Assembly: GCA_023398165.1 (NCBI GenBank)
Contig: JAEWSQ010000003.1
Location: forward strand, 85,960 to 149,959
Length of the DNA stretch: 64,000 bases
Source of the DNA: Spirochaetota bacterium
GTDB lineage: Bacteria; Spirochaetota; Spirochaetia; Treponematales; Treponemataceae
Reading direction: 5' to 3'
Shown here piece after piece: positions 33,559 to 41,098 of this stretch. Numbering within the stretch: position 1 is the first letter of the stretch; every line of letters starts with the position of its first letter. Under the pieces are notes generated by a model. It ran no database searches. It worked only from the letters and a program-made list of their open reading frames with translations, and had not been told where the DNA came from. The translations under genes and the position numbers were made by a program.

Positions 33559-34506
33559 TTACAGCGCCATACCTCTAAAATCTGCAAGAGTCTTATAATT
33601 TTTTCTCTTCATAAAAGAAGTTAATCCTTCGATGATTTTAATCATCGAAAGAGGGTCTGCAAAGGTCGCTGTTCCGACCTGTACTGCGTGAGCTCCTGCC
33701 ATAATAAACTCGACCGCGTCGATCCAGGTTCTAATTCCCCCAAGCCCTATGACGGGAATTCTTTCGTTTTCTTTCAGCTCTTTCATGGAAGAGCAGACAT
33801 CGTAGACCATGCGGAGTGCTATGGGTCTTATTGCAGGACCTGCAAGACCCGCTTTAATGTTGTTAAAAACAGGCTTTCCTTTTTCCACATTTATTGCCAT
33901 CGCCTGAAAAGTATTTACGAGGCTCAATGCATCTGCACCGGATTCCCGCACTGCATGGGTAACCGCAATAAGGTCGGGGGCATTGGGAGATAGTTTTACC
34001 AGAAGCGGTTTTTTTGTGGCCTTGCGCACGGCAGCGGTTACCTCTGCGGCAGCAGAAGGCTGTAAGCCGAACGCCATGCCGCCTGCTTTTACATTGGGGC
34101 ATGAAATATTGAGCTCGATCATGGGAATATCAGTTTGGTCAAGGAGCCGGGCGCCTTCCACGTAGCTTTCTATAGTAGAACCCGAAAGATTTGCAATGCT
34201 CACGGTTTTAAAGGCAAGCATCTGAGGAAGTTCTTTTTGAATAAAGTGTTCAATACCGGGATTTTCGAGCCCGATAGAGTTTATAAGACCTGAGGGAGTT
34301 TCGTGAATTCTAACGCCCTTATTGCCAGGCCGGGCTTCGAGGGTTAAGCCTTTTGAGCACATACCGCCCAGCGCATTAACATCGAACAGCTGTTCATATT
34401 CAGTTCCAAAACCGAAGGTTCCCGAAGCTGCAATGACAGGGTTTTTAAATGGAACACCTGCGATGGTTACCGAGGTGTCAATATCAGTGTGTAAAGAACC
34501 GGTCAT
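33559..34506 (-). CDS. pyrD: Dihydroorotate dehydrogenase, class 1B catalytic subunit
   Basis: Oxidises dihydroorotate to orotate in pyrimidine synthesis. Catalytic Cys lies in LNISCPNVKAGG near residue 135, as expected for class 1; FMN contacts are in AASGTFGFG near 25 and IGLGGIRTWIDAVEF near 250. Class 1B enzymes need PyrK, whose gene is just upstream with a four-base overlap. 315 residues is normal. Last gene of pyrF-pyrK-pyrD. Confidence 0.95.
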   Translation of the reverse strand: MTGSLHTDIDTSVTIAGVPFKNPVIAASGTFGFGTEYEQLFDVNALGGMCSKGLTLEARPGNKGVRIHETPSGLINSIGLENPGIEHFIQKELPQMLAFKTVSIANLSGSTIESYVEGARLLDQTDIPMIELNISCPNVKAGGMAFGLQPSAAAEVTAAVRKATKKPLLVKLSPNAPDLIAVTHAVRESGADALSLVNTFQAMAINVEKGKPVFNNIKAGLAGPAIRPIALRMVYDVCSSMKELKENERIPVIGLGGIRTWIDAVEFIMAGAHAVQVGTATFADPLSMIKIIEGLTSFMKRKNYKTLADFRGMAL

Positions 34507-35420
34507 TTGGAGCCTCCGAATATCAGTTTTTCACCTGCAAAGATCGGGCCTGCCTTGCAGCATCTGCGCGTTCCTTCGGTGGTTTCTATGTTGCACCCGA
34601 GGCATGCTCCTACACCGCATCCCATTTTTTCTTCCATACTGAGCCATGACTGAACGCCTGCCTCGAGGCAGATTTTTTGAACGTAGGCGAGCATGGGAAG
34701 CGGTCCGCAGGCATAGACGAGGGTATACTGCTTTTCGGTCAATGTTTGTGCAGTAAGTACGGCGGGGAGCATTCCTTTAACTCCCGCAGAGCCGTCATCG
34801 GTGGTAATGGTAAGCGTATTGCTCTTTAGACCTTCCAGACCGTAGGAGCCCGTTTTAAAACTTGCATAAAAATCGTAGCTTGCGTCTTCGAGACCGAGTG
34901 CGAATCCTGCAACCGGCGCTATTCCTATGCCGCCGCCGACGATTGCGACAGAAGGTGTTTGTGCTGTTCTGTTAATGGATGTTTTACTCTTGGAGGCGGA
35001 TGCCAGCATTTCGCTTGGTTTAAAAAAGTTGTTTCCAAGCGGACCGGTAATATCCAGAGAGTCTCCGGTTCGTAAAAAGCAGAGATCTGTCGTTCCCTCG
35101 CCTTTTTTAAGAATGAGAAAATCGAGTTCAATCTCGTCGCCGTCATTGATTTCAGGTATTTCACCTTTTGCACTATCTTGAATAGAGACTTTTTCATTTC
35201 CGGCAGAGTTTAAAATGCGGGCTGTGTAAATTGATATGGGCCGGGCCAAGAGTACAGAGGAGGGCCTTGCGCGGAGCATGTAAAACTGGCCGCTCTTTGG
35301 AATGGACTGGATGCCGTGAGTTAACTTCATACGTACAACGAGGGAGAAAATATTTTCCTGCAGACAGACTGAGCTGATTACGCGGGCTTCGTTAACCGAT
35401 GGTTTTACATGTCGTCTCAT
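34503..35420 (-). CDS. pyrK: Dihydroorotate dehydrogenase electron-transfer subunit
   Basis: FAD and 2Fe-2S protein that passes electrons from PyrD to NAD. The C-terminal cysteine motif is CGVGACLGCNIETTEGTRRCC near residue 260, and the FAD region contains RPISIYTARIL. A NAD-binding stretch VAIVGGGIGIAPVAGFALG lies near 155. At 305 residues it is longer than the usual 250-260, mainly by an insertion after the FAD part. Coupled to pyrD by ATGA overlap. Confidence 0.93.
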   Translation of the reverse strand: MRRHVKPSVNEARVISSVCLQENIFSLVVRMKLTHGIQSIPKSGQFYMLRARPSSVLLARPISIYTARILNSAGNEKVSIQDSAKGEIPEINDGDEIELDFLILKKGEGTTDLCFLRTGDSLDITGPLGNNFFKPSEMLASASKSKTSINRTAQTPSVAIVGGGIGIAPVAGFALGLEDASYDFYASFKTGSYGLEGLKSNTLTITTDDGSAGVKGMLPAVLTAQTLTEKQYTLVYACGPLPMLAYVQKICLEAGVQSWLSMEEKMGCGVGACLGCNIETTEGTRRCCKAGPIFAGEKLIFGGSK

Positions 35421-35432
35421 TATAACCTCTTT

Positions 35433-36386
35433 TTATGAAAGCATTTTTTTTGCGTTTAGTAAGTCGAGTTTTGCTTCTTCTGCGGCGCGGGAAGCGGATG
35501 CTACGATGTCGTCCATGGTAAGCTTTCCGCTTGAGCGTTTTACCTCGAGAGACGCATCTTTTTTCCAGGCGGTTAAGATGCCGCGAGAGGAGTTTACCGT
35601 ACCGCCTGCTTTATCCAAAAGTGTTGCCGCAATGCGGGCAGCTCCGCCCTGTGCGCCGTAGCCGGGAATTAAAAAGAAGATGTTTGGGTAAGCATCGCGG
35701 AGGGCTCTCGCATTGGATTCTTCGGTACAGCCGACAACCGCTCCTACAGGGGAACAGGTAAAGTCGTTCTCATTAACTCCCTGAGCCTTATAAAGCTCTT
35801 TCATTTCTTTTTCTATTGATAAAAGTTTTTGTCCGACGCGGTCAAGGACGAAGCCTCCTGAGGCTAATTCCTGCTTTTCTATATCGGTCATGCCGGGGTT
35901 CGAGGTGCGGAGAAGTACAAAAAATCCCTTTGGCAGCTTATCACGGGGTGGTTTAGCATAGGCTAAAAAAGGTTCAAGCGTGTCGAAACCCATGTAGGGA
36001 TTTACAGTGATGGTGTCGGCTTCGAAATCGGCTGAAAAGTGGGCACGCGCGTAGGCAGAAGCAGTATCGGCAATGTCGCCGCGCTTTATATCAGCAATGA
36101 AAGGAATATTAAGAGACTTCAGATGATCCAGAGTCTTTTTGTAGGTGATAAGACCCTCAATTCCCATAGCCTCGTAGTAGGCAATCTGAACCTTATAACA
36201 GCCGGCGTATTCTTTTGAAGCCTTTATAAGCTCTGTATTAAAATGAAGGACAGCATCTGCTTTTGTCTTATAGAGAGCGAGTACTTCCGGCGGCAGGTAT
36301 GAAGGATCGGTATCGAGCCCGATACACAAAGGACCGTTTTTCTTACAGGATTCCTGTAATCTTTTCATCTGGTGGATCATGTTCAT
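35433..36386 (-). CDS. pyrF: Orotidine 5'-phosphate decarboxylase (subfamily 2)
   Basis: Final step to UMP. The catalytic Lys/Asp set lies in IPFIADIKRGDIADTASAYA near residue 95. The long form (317 residues) with SLNIPF and NPYMGFDTLEPFL matches subfamily 2, typical of bacteria with larger PyrF. The N-terminus could begin at ATG 36386, 36380 or 36368; none has a Shine-Dalgarno. A TATACT -10 sits 7 bases before 36386, which favours that start. First gene of the pyr cluster. Confidence 0.93.
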   Translation of the reverse strand: MNMIHQMKRLQESCKKNGPLCIGLDTDPSYLPPEVLALYKTKADAVLHFNTELIKASKEYAGCYKVQIAYYEAMGIEGLITYKKTLDHLKSLNIPFIADIKRGDIADTASAYARAHFSADFEADTITVNPYMGFDTLEPFLAYAKPPRDKLPKGFFVLLRTSNPGMTDIEKQELASGGFVLDRVGQKLLSIEKEMKELYKAQGVNENDFTCSPVGAVVGCTEESNARALRDAYPNIFFLIPGYGAQGGAARIAATLLDKAGGTVNSSRGILTAWKKDASLEVKRSSGKLTMDDIVASASRAAEEAKLDLLNAKKMLS

Positions 36387-36393
36387 GAATAAG

Positions 36394-36399
36394 AGTATA
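36394..36399 (-). promoter_or_regulatory. -10 box of pyrF, start-proximal
   Basis: Minus-strand TATACT ends 7 bases before the pyrF ATG at 36386. The -35 at 17 bp is poor (TTTTCC). Transcription would begin at the start codon. Confidence 0.4.
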
Positions 36400-36410
36400 G
36401 CATATAGTTA

Positions 36411-36604
36411 AGGGGAGGAAAACCACCACGTGTAGAGTCCATAGGCAAGTACCGCTGCTTTGCCGGCCGGCAGCTCATGCGATGCGGAGTTTTAACACAA
36501 GCCTTGCTTGTGTACTCCCCTTTAAACCCTTTTGAAAATATCAACCCCAAAGATTAGAATCAGCGCTGCAATATTTCACACCTCATACTTGCAGCGTTTT
36601 AAAT
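36411..36604. repeat. Palindrome-rich intergenic repeat, related to 51078-51474
   Basis: This stretch lies in the 587-base gap from 36387 to 36973 that has no convincing gene. It starts GGGGAGGAAAACC and contains GGAGT (36486) ... ACACAAG (36495-36501) / CTTGTGT (36507-36513) ... ACTCCCC, a palindrome GCCGGCCGGC near 36463, and CGCTGCAA ... TTGCAGCG ending at 36597. The opening words and the terminal CTTGCAGCGTTTTAAAT (20 of 28 bases) match the element near 51.1 kb. It is probably a dispersed repeat. Confidence 0.5.
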
Positions 36605-36698
36605 ATCCAGTATTAGAGTTTTGTAAAAAAGGTATAAGTCAAAAAAATAAGGAAGAAAGAGTTTTTGCTCTGAGCCTGTGAAGGGAGAAATACTCGGA

Positions 36699-36730
36699 AA
36701 GCCAGCTGTACAGGGAGGAACAGCTGGCTT
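36699..36730. repeat. Perfect 11-bp hairpin in a purine-rich spacer
   Basis: AAGCCAGCTGT (36699-36709) pairs with ACAGCTGGCTT (36720-36730) around a 10-base loop. It is embedded in 240 bases that are strongly A/G-rich on the plus strand. It could be part of a small RNA, as no coding frame there is convincing. Confidence 0.45.
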
Positions 36731-36892
36731 AGAGCGCACAGATTACCGGGGCAGATATGTAAAGCATGAAAAATCGGGATAGGAAAAAGGATATTGAAGA
36801 GAACGGAAAGATGCATAGAAAAGACGAAAGGTATAAAGTAGAGCTGATAGGTGAAAAAGACAAATAAGCTTTGGTATGTATCTTTTTAATTA

Positions 36893-36914
36893 ATAGAACG
36901 AACGTTCGTTCTAT
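36893..36914. promoter_or_regulatory. Perfect 22-bp palindrome, TetR-type operator
   Basis: ATAGAACGAACGTTCGTTCTAT reads the same on both strands without spacer. Such long, gap-free palindromes with GAACGAACGTTCGTTC are typical of TetR/AcrR operators. It lies in the spacer about 60 bases past the end of the flavodoxin/reductase operon and has no adjoining TetR gene. Confidence 0.65.
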
Positions 36915-36973
36915 TTTTAATTCTGCCTATAAACTGCTCTTCCCGCCTGTTGTTTTTTCATCTTATCCATGGT

Positions 36974-37324
36974 CTACGAGACTGTCTTCCCGCAGCTGAT
37001 ATCGAAGGGCATAATAAGCAGTTTCATTATACTTTTTTCGTACTGCTCAAAAAACCATTGTGTAGCTTTGCCGTAGTTTTCTTTAGTATCGAACTCCCAG
37101 TAGGAATAGTATTTGACACACTTTACGATCTTTGTTAATTCCCGGGGAGGTTTTCCTTCTTTGATTAATCCGTCCATGGTATAAAATCTTTTCATATATT
37201 TAATTAATATTGATCCTGTCAGATTCTGTTGTTCCTGTTCTGCTTTTTTTATCAGCTCTTCAAATTCACTCAGCTTATCGGGCTTTACTTGAAACAATTT
37301 AATCTCAGAAAATGTGTCTGTCAT
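36974..37324 (-). CDS. Small protein with ABM/dimeric alpha-beta-barrel-like fold, unrecognised
   Basis: A 116-residue protein I cannot name. The start (FSEIKLFQVKPDKLSEFEELIKKAEQEQQNLTGSI) and later YYSYWEFDTKENYGKATQWFFEQYEKSI follow the pattern of antibiotic-biosynthesis monooxygenase-like dimeric barrels, which often act with quinones or haem. It is the last gene of an operon with flavodoxin and NAD(P)H-quinone reductase genes; spacing to the latter is one base. A role in quinone or aromatic redox chemistry fits, but is inferred from neighbours. Confidence 0.65.
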   Translation of the reverse strand: MTDTFSEIKLFQVKPDKLSEFEELIKKAEQEQQNLTGSILIKYMKRFYTMDGLIKEGKPPRELTKIVKCVKYYSYWEFDTKENYGKATQWFFEQYEKSIMKLLIMPFDISCGKTVS

Positions 37325-37325
37325 A

Positions 37326-37922
37326 CTACCTCTTACTCAGTATTGTTATAATATCAGTCTTAATTTCCTCAAGCCATTCATTTCTTTGACTGTCAGTGCT
37401 GCCGGCAATTATCCTGAACATTTTTCTGTGGTAGCCGGTAATACCCGTGAAGCCGAATACGCATTTACCCCATATTCTGTCGAGCGGATCGCGGAAATAC
37501 TTGTTTTCGCGTTCTGCTTCCGTGTTTGACGTATTATACACAATACCTGTTTTACCCTTAAGTTTCTCGATGGGAAGACCTCCAGATGAATCATCATCCG
37601 GAAAATCATAAGCATGAGGAGGGCGAATAACCCTGTCAATATAACCTTTAAGAATTGCAGGAGGTTGTCCCCACCAGTTCGGATGTATGTACACAAGAAT
37701 ATCAGAGTCAATTAATTCCATAGCATACTTGTTAACGAGGGGATCATCAGAAGCGTCAGAACCCAATTCCTTTTTTGTCAGTACAGGATTAAAGTTCTCT
37801 TCATAAAGATCATGGGCATAAACCTTCACCTTATTATCTTTTAACGTTCTAACCGCAGTATGATACATTGCGTGATTAAAACTTCTCTCATAGGGATGGG
37901 CTAAAATAACTGATGAGGTCAT
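37326..37922 (-). CDS. NAD(P)H oxidoreductase, flavodoxin-2 fold (NQO/MdaB-like)
   Basis: FAD- or FMN-dependent two-electron quinone or nitro-compound reductase, 198 residues. The N-terminal strand with the early phosphate-binding loop reads SVILAHPYERSFNHAM; DILVYIHPNWWGQPPAILKGYIDRV is the family's signature loop; and GKTGIVYNTSNTEAERE follows. AAGGAAT lies before the ATG. It is sandwiched between the flavodoxin and ABM-like genes with gaps of two and one bases. The likely job is detoxifying quinones or electrophiles, which suits control by a TetR-type sensor. Confidence 0.88.
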   Translation of the reverse strand: MTSSVILAHPYERSFNHAMYHTAVRTLKDNKVKVYAHDLYEENFNPVLTKKELGSDASDDPLVNKYAMELIDSDILVYIHPNWWGQPPAILKGYIDRVIRPPHAYDFPDDDSSGGLPIEKLKGKTGIVYNTSNTEAERENKYFRDPLDRIWGKCVFGFTGITGYHRKMFRIIAGSTDSQRNEWLEEIKTDIITILSKR

Positions 37923-37924
37923 TG

Positions 37925-38344
37925 CTATTCCTTTTGAGTTATTTTTTTTGCAAATGAGATTGCAGCACTAATATCGGCTTTATCCGGATGTGGAAATCCT
38001 ATAAAAAGAAGACGTCCTCTGCATATGAATTCTTCCGCTGCAACTTCTATTCCATTTTTAATTAAAACATTCCTCACTATATCCTGTCCCTGCCTGTTGC
38101 TTAAGCAGGACGTTATGAGCGCAGCTTTTTTTACCGAGCTTTTACTGATTCCTTGTGCAAATTGATTCAATTCAGGTGCAGTAACGCCTCCGTAAATTCC
38201 GCTTACTATAAAAAGAAGTTCTACATCATTAAGTTCCGGTTTGGTATTTATATCCAGAGCTTTGGTTTCGAGTGATTCTGCTACTGCATCGGCGATTTTT
38301 TTAGAGTGTCCTGTTTTGGAATAATAGATAACTGCAATTTTCAT
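37925..38344 (-). CDS. Flavodoxin family protein
   Basis: A 139-residue FMN electron carrier. The FMN phosphate loop is IAVIYYSKTGHSKKIA, followed by DVELLFIVSGIYGGVTAP around the FMN aromatic site. It resembles short flavodoxins that support reductases. First gene of the minus-strand operon. The leader up to 38400 shows no obvious dyad matching the palindrome at 36893. Confidence 0.85.
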   Translation of the reverse strand: MKIAVIYYSKTGHSKKIADAVAESLETKALDINTKPELNDVELLFIVSGIYGGVTAPELNQFAQGISKSSVKKAALITSCLSNRQGQDIVRNVLIKNGIEVAAEEFICRGRLLFIGFPHPDKADISAAISFAKKITQKE

Positions 38345-38501
38345 AACTTAAACTCCCGTTGTATACTGATAACGATTATTCTTTGGTAACTATATGTTCT
38401 ACAGTATAAGGCATGTTTTCAAATATTTCCGCAAAAAAAGAAGGATATGTTTTATGTTTTTTTGTAATCATACAGAGGAATGCAATTCATAAACTCTCTT
38501 C

Positions 38502-38639
38502 TTATACCATCCCCAGTTTTTTTGCAGACAGCTTTGCCGCCTTTTCTATCTTTACTTCCTGTTCTTTCTTCCGTGTATCATTCATACCTGGAGCCGTAAA
38601 AATCGTAAGTCTATTGATAATTCGGCCGCCTGAGGACAT
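38502..38639 (-). CDS. Possible 45-aa small protein or gene remnant
   Basis: An ORF in the 360-base gap between the flavodoxin and the 38705 gene. Its product is basic and helical (NDTRKKEQEVKIEKAAKLSAKKLGMV), with a weak AAAGG about 10 bases before the ATG. The frame is closed by a stop six codons before the ATG. It could be a real small protein, the end of a decayed gene, or chance. The rest of the gap shows nothing further. Confidence 0.25.
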   Translation of the reverse strand: MSSGGRIINRLTIFTAPGMNDTRKKEQEVKIEKAAKLSAKKLGMV

Positions 38640-38704
38640 GATAGATAAAGCCTTTGCTTAAATACTCATTAATTATAATCCCAATCCGGTTCAAAGAGAA
38701 GAAG

Positions 38705-39115
38705 TTAATTGAAGTGCCCCATCTGTTTCAGCCTGATTTCAAAAATGCATGAATCATCCTTGTTAATTATAGAAGCCTTCCGGGTGATTTTAACATTTTC
38801 TGGTCCGTATAGTTTACCCCAAATATAGTGCAGACTTTTTTCCGAACATATGCACATTTTTTTCGATGTGATTAATTTTTCTTTAAATAAGTCGCAGCCG
38901 CATTCCGTATAGGTAAGCTGTATTCTGTCGGGAAAAAGAATGTAATTAAATCCGCTGAAATGCGATGCCAAAAAGATTAACAGATCTTCAACGGTATCTG
39001 TCTCTTTAAACGCCTGTTCATACACTTTTACCGGATACGAATCTGAACAGCGTACAGCACAGCATGATAAAAAGTCCGCTGCTTTTTCATCCGTAGATCC
39101 TTCTAATGTATTCAT
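38705..39115 (-). CDS. Hypothetical protein with cysteine motif
   Basis: A 136-residue protein I do not recognise. It has a run of cysteines at FLSCCAVRC near residue 15, then ECGCDLF and KKMCICSEKSLHYIWGKLYG in the C-terminal half, ending with a strand SCIFEIRLKQ. The pattern is like small cysteine-rich metal- or ligand-binding domains such as those in V4R or DUF6144-type proteins, but I cannot assign it. Its start overlaps the stop of the 39112 gene by four bases, so the pair act in one transcript. Confidence 0.6.
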   Translation of the reverse strand: MNTLEGSTDEKAADFLSCCAVRCSDSYPVKVYEQAFKETDTVEDLLIFLASHFSGFNYILFPDRIQLTYTECGCDLFKEKLITSKKMCICSEKSLHYIWGKLYGPENVKITRKASIINKDDSCIFEIRLKQMGHFN

Positions 39116-39966
39116 TGCAGTTTCCTTATGAGATTTTCTATTCTATAGGTACAATCTGTAATGCGGTCATCTTTACTGCGCCATGAATCTGACAGAGGAA
39201 AATTAATGCCGTCTTTTGCTTCTGAGCTCATGTCCCACAGGCCGTCCTTCTCTTTATTATTGTTGAGCCATTTTACTGCAAAGCTAAGCTTTTCTCTGCA
39301 TTCCGCCTTATCGTAGTCCGACAGCAGCTCTATTGCAGATACATATCTGCAGGCGTTTAAAGATTTAAAAGACAGAGGAGTATTTAAAAGCCGTTTATCG
39401 TAAACATAATAAATACCTGTTTCGTGATTTATGAGATACTCTACCATCGCCTGAGCCTCGATAGTATTCAGCATATTCTGCATCAAAGAGACGTGGTAAA
39501 AGTTGGCAATGTCTAGAAGCCGTCCGCCTTTCGGCGGCAAATTATGAACCTCTTTGTAAGTCTTAACATACGTGCTGTGGTTATATACGCCGGTACTAAA
39601 AGCACTACTAATAATTCTGCACCATTTTTCACCGGTTCGATTAGCTTCCTCATCAGCTTTAGTAAATCTTCTAATCCATGCTGATAACATAAGATCTGTA
39701 AAAATATCCCAGTTATGAACTTTTTCACGGCGGTCGGGTATTTGTTTTGTCCTTCTCAAGCAGTCCCGCATATATGATACTGCTTTTTTTACCGGTTCAT
39801 CATCGATAGTAAAACCTAAGACTTGAAGCCGGCGTAATGCCTGTTCGGTTGTTATGGAATTTTCTTCCGAAGGATATCCGAGAGAGTGAAAGAATCCCCA
39901 GGATCCGTCGTCATGCTGTTTTTCTATAATAGAACAAGCCCATTTTGTTTTTTTATATTCTGACAT
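39112..39966 (-). CDS. Hypothetical all-helical protein with QW-like motif (terpene-cyclase-type toroid)
   Basis: A 284-residue protein. IIEKQHDDGSWGFFHSLG near residue 15 is like the QW repeat (Q..DGSWG) of squalene-hopene cyclases and related alpha/alpha-toroid folds, and KEKDGLWDMSSE near 240 may be a second, weaker copy. The catalytic DxDD of cyclases is not seen, so an active cyclase is unlikely; such toroids also occur in non-catalytic proteins. AGGGGCGG gives a good ribosome site. Coupled to the cysteine-motif gene downstream. Confidence 0.6.
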   Translation of the reverse strand: MSEYKKTKWACSIIEKQHDDGSWGFFHSLGYPSEENSITTEQALRRLQVLGFTIDDEPVKKAVSYMRDCLRRTKQIPDRREKVHNWDIFTDLMLSAWIRRFTKADEEANRTGEKWCRIISSAFSTGVYNHSTYVKTYKEVHNLPPKGGRLLDIANFYHVSLMQNMLNTIEAQAMVEYLINHETGIYYVYDKRLLNTPLSFKSLNACRYVSAIELLSDYDKAECREKLSFAVKWLNNNKEKDGLWDMSSEAKDGINFPLSDSWRSKDDRITDCTYRIENLIRKLQ

Positions 39967-39995
39967 AAACCGCCCCTTATAAAAAACGACTATTG

Positions 39996-40991
39996 TTACC
40001 CCTTCAGTATCTCATCAATTTTTTGTATCTCTTCGCTGCTTAACGGTGCATCCTGTACCGATAAAAGATTTTCCTTCATCTGCTCTGGAGAACTCGCACC
40101 CAGGAGTACAGAGGTATTACGCTCATCACGCAATATCCACTTAATAGCCATGCGTGCAAGCGTTCTGCCGTTATCTAGAGCAATAGAGTTTAAAGACCTC
40201 AGCTTCTTAAGCATTGCATCGGTCAGCTGTTCCGGTTTTAAAAATACTTTTTTAGAAGCCCGTGATCCTTCGGGAACGTGCCCGTCAAGGTAGCGGTTTG
40301 TAAGCAGTCCCTGCGCAAGCGGCGAAAAGCAGATGCAGCCCGTTCCCGTCTCTCCCAAAACTAATAATAATCCGTCTTCTGTCCATCGGTTAAGCATGGA
40401 ATAATTTGCCTGATGTATAAGGCAGGGTGTTCCAAGTTCTTTTAATGATTTAACGGCCTGTGCGGTTTGTTCTGCTGAATAGTTTGAGATTCCTGCATAG
40501 AGCGCCCTCCCGCTCCTTACTATGTAATCGAGCGCTCCCATTGTCTCTTCAATCGGTGTGGAAGGGTCGGGCCTGTGATGATAAAAAATATCGACATACT
40601 CTAAGCCCATACGTTTTAAACTTTGATCGCAGCTCGATACCAGGTATTTCCTGCTGCCCCAGTCGCCGTAAGGACCGGGCCACATACCGTATCCGGCCTT
40701 TGATGAAATTATAAGTTCATCACGGTAGGGTATGAAATCTTTTTTCAAAATCCTGCCGAAGGTTTCTTCCGCGCTTCCCGGGGGCGGTCCGTAATTATTT
40801 GCAAGATCAAAGTGTGTTACACCTGAGTCGAATGCTGTTCTCATAATGCTGCGGCAGTTGTCCTCATTATCGCCGGAACCGAAATTATGCCAAAACCCGA
40901 GCGATATCTCGCTCAGCATTAACCCGCTCCTGCCGCACCGCCGGTATTTCATTTTTTCGTACCGGTCTTCCTTTGCCGAATATACAGTCAT
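39996..40991 (-). CDS. Aldo/keto reductase (YghZ-like)
   Basis: NADPH-dependent reductase of small aldehydes or ketones, 331 residues. The catalytic set is Asp in HFDLANNYGPP, Tyr in the same stretch, Lys in IISSKAGYGMW, and His in YHHRPDPSTP. The length and MKYRRCGRSGLMLSEISLGFWHNFG fit the YghZ (L-glyceraldehyde-3-phosphate reductase) group. AAGGAAG lies before the ATG at 40991. It is a single gene, divergent from comM. Confidence 0.9.
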   Translation of the reverse strand: MTVYSAKEDRYEKMKYRRCGRSGLMLSEISLGFWHNFGSGDNEDNCRSIMRTAFDSGVTHFDLANNYGPPPGSAEETFGRILKKDFIPYRDELIISSKAGYGMWPGPYGDWGSRKYLVSSCDQSLKRMGLEYVDIFYHHRPDPSTPIEETMGALDYIVRSGRALYAGISNYSAEQTAQAVKSLKELGTPCLIHQANYSMLNRWTEDGLLLVLGETGTGCICFSPLAQGLLTNRYLDGHVPEGSRASKKVFLKPEQLTDAMLKKLRSLNSIALDNGRTLARMAIKWILRDERNTSVLLGASSPEQMKENLLSVQDAPLSSEEIQKIDEILKG

Positions 40992-41098
40992 GATTTCTTC
41001 CTTGTGGTTATGGATTTTTAAAATTGTATCATCTATTTCAATTTCTGTGTTAAAAACCCTGCAGTTCTATTCTATAAAGTATAATGAAAGAGGTTAGT

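Noticed and set aside
36613..36816. Minus-strand ORF of 67 codons
   Set aside because: It is the complement of a purine-rich stretch, all Phe/Leu/Pro, with no ribosome site.
36766..36867. Plus-strand 33-residue ORF, Lys/Glu-rich
   Set aside because: Composition only reflects the A/G bias; there is no ribosome site and no recognisable fold.
38413..38661. 82-codon plus-strand ORF
   Set aside because: Hydrophobic composition follows from the opposite strand; no ribosome site, and the minus-strand frame is more protein-like.
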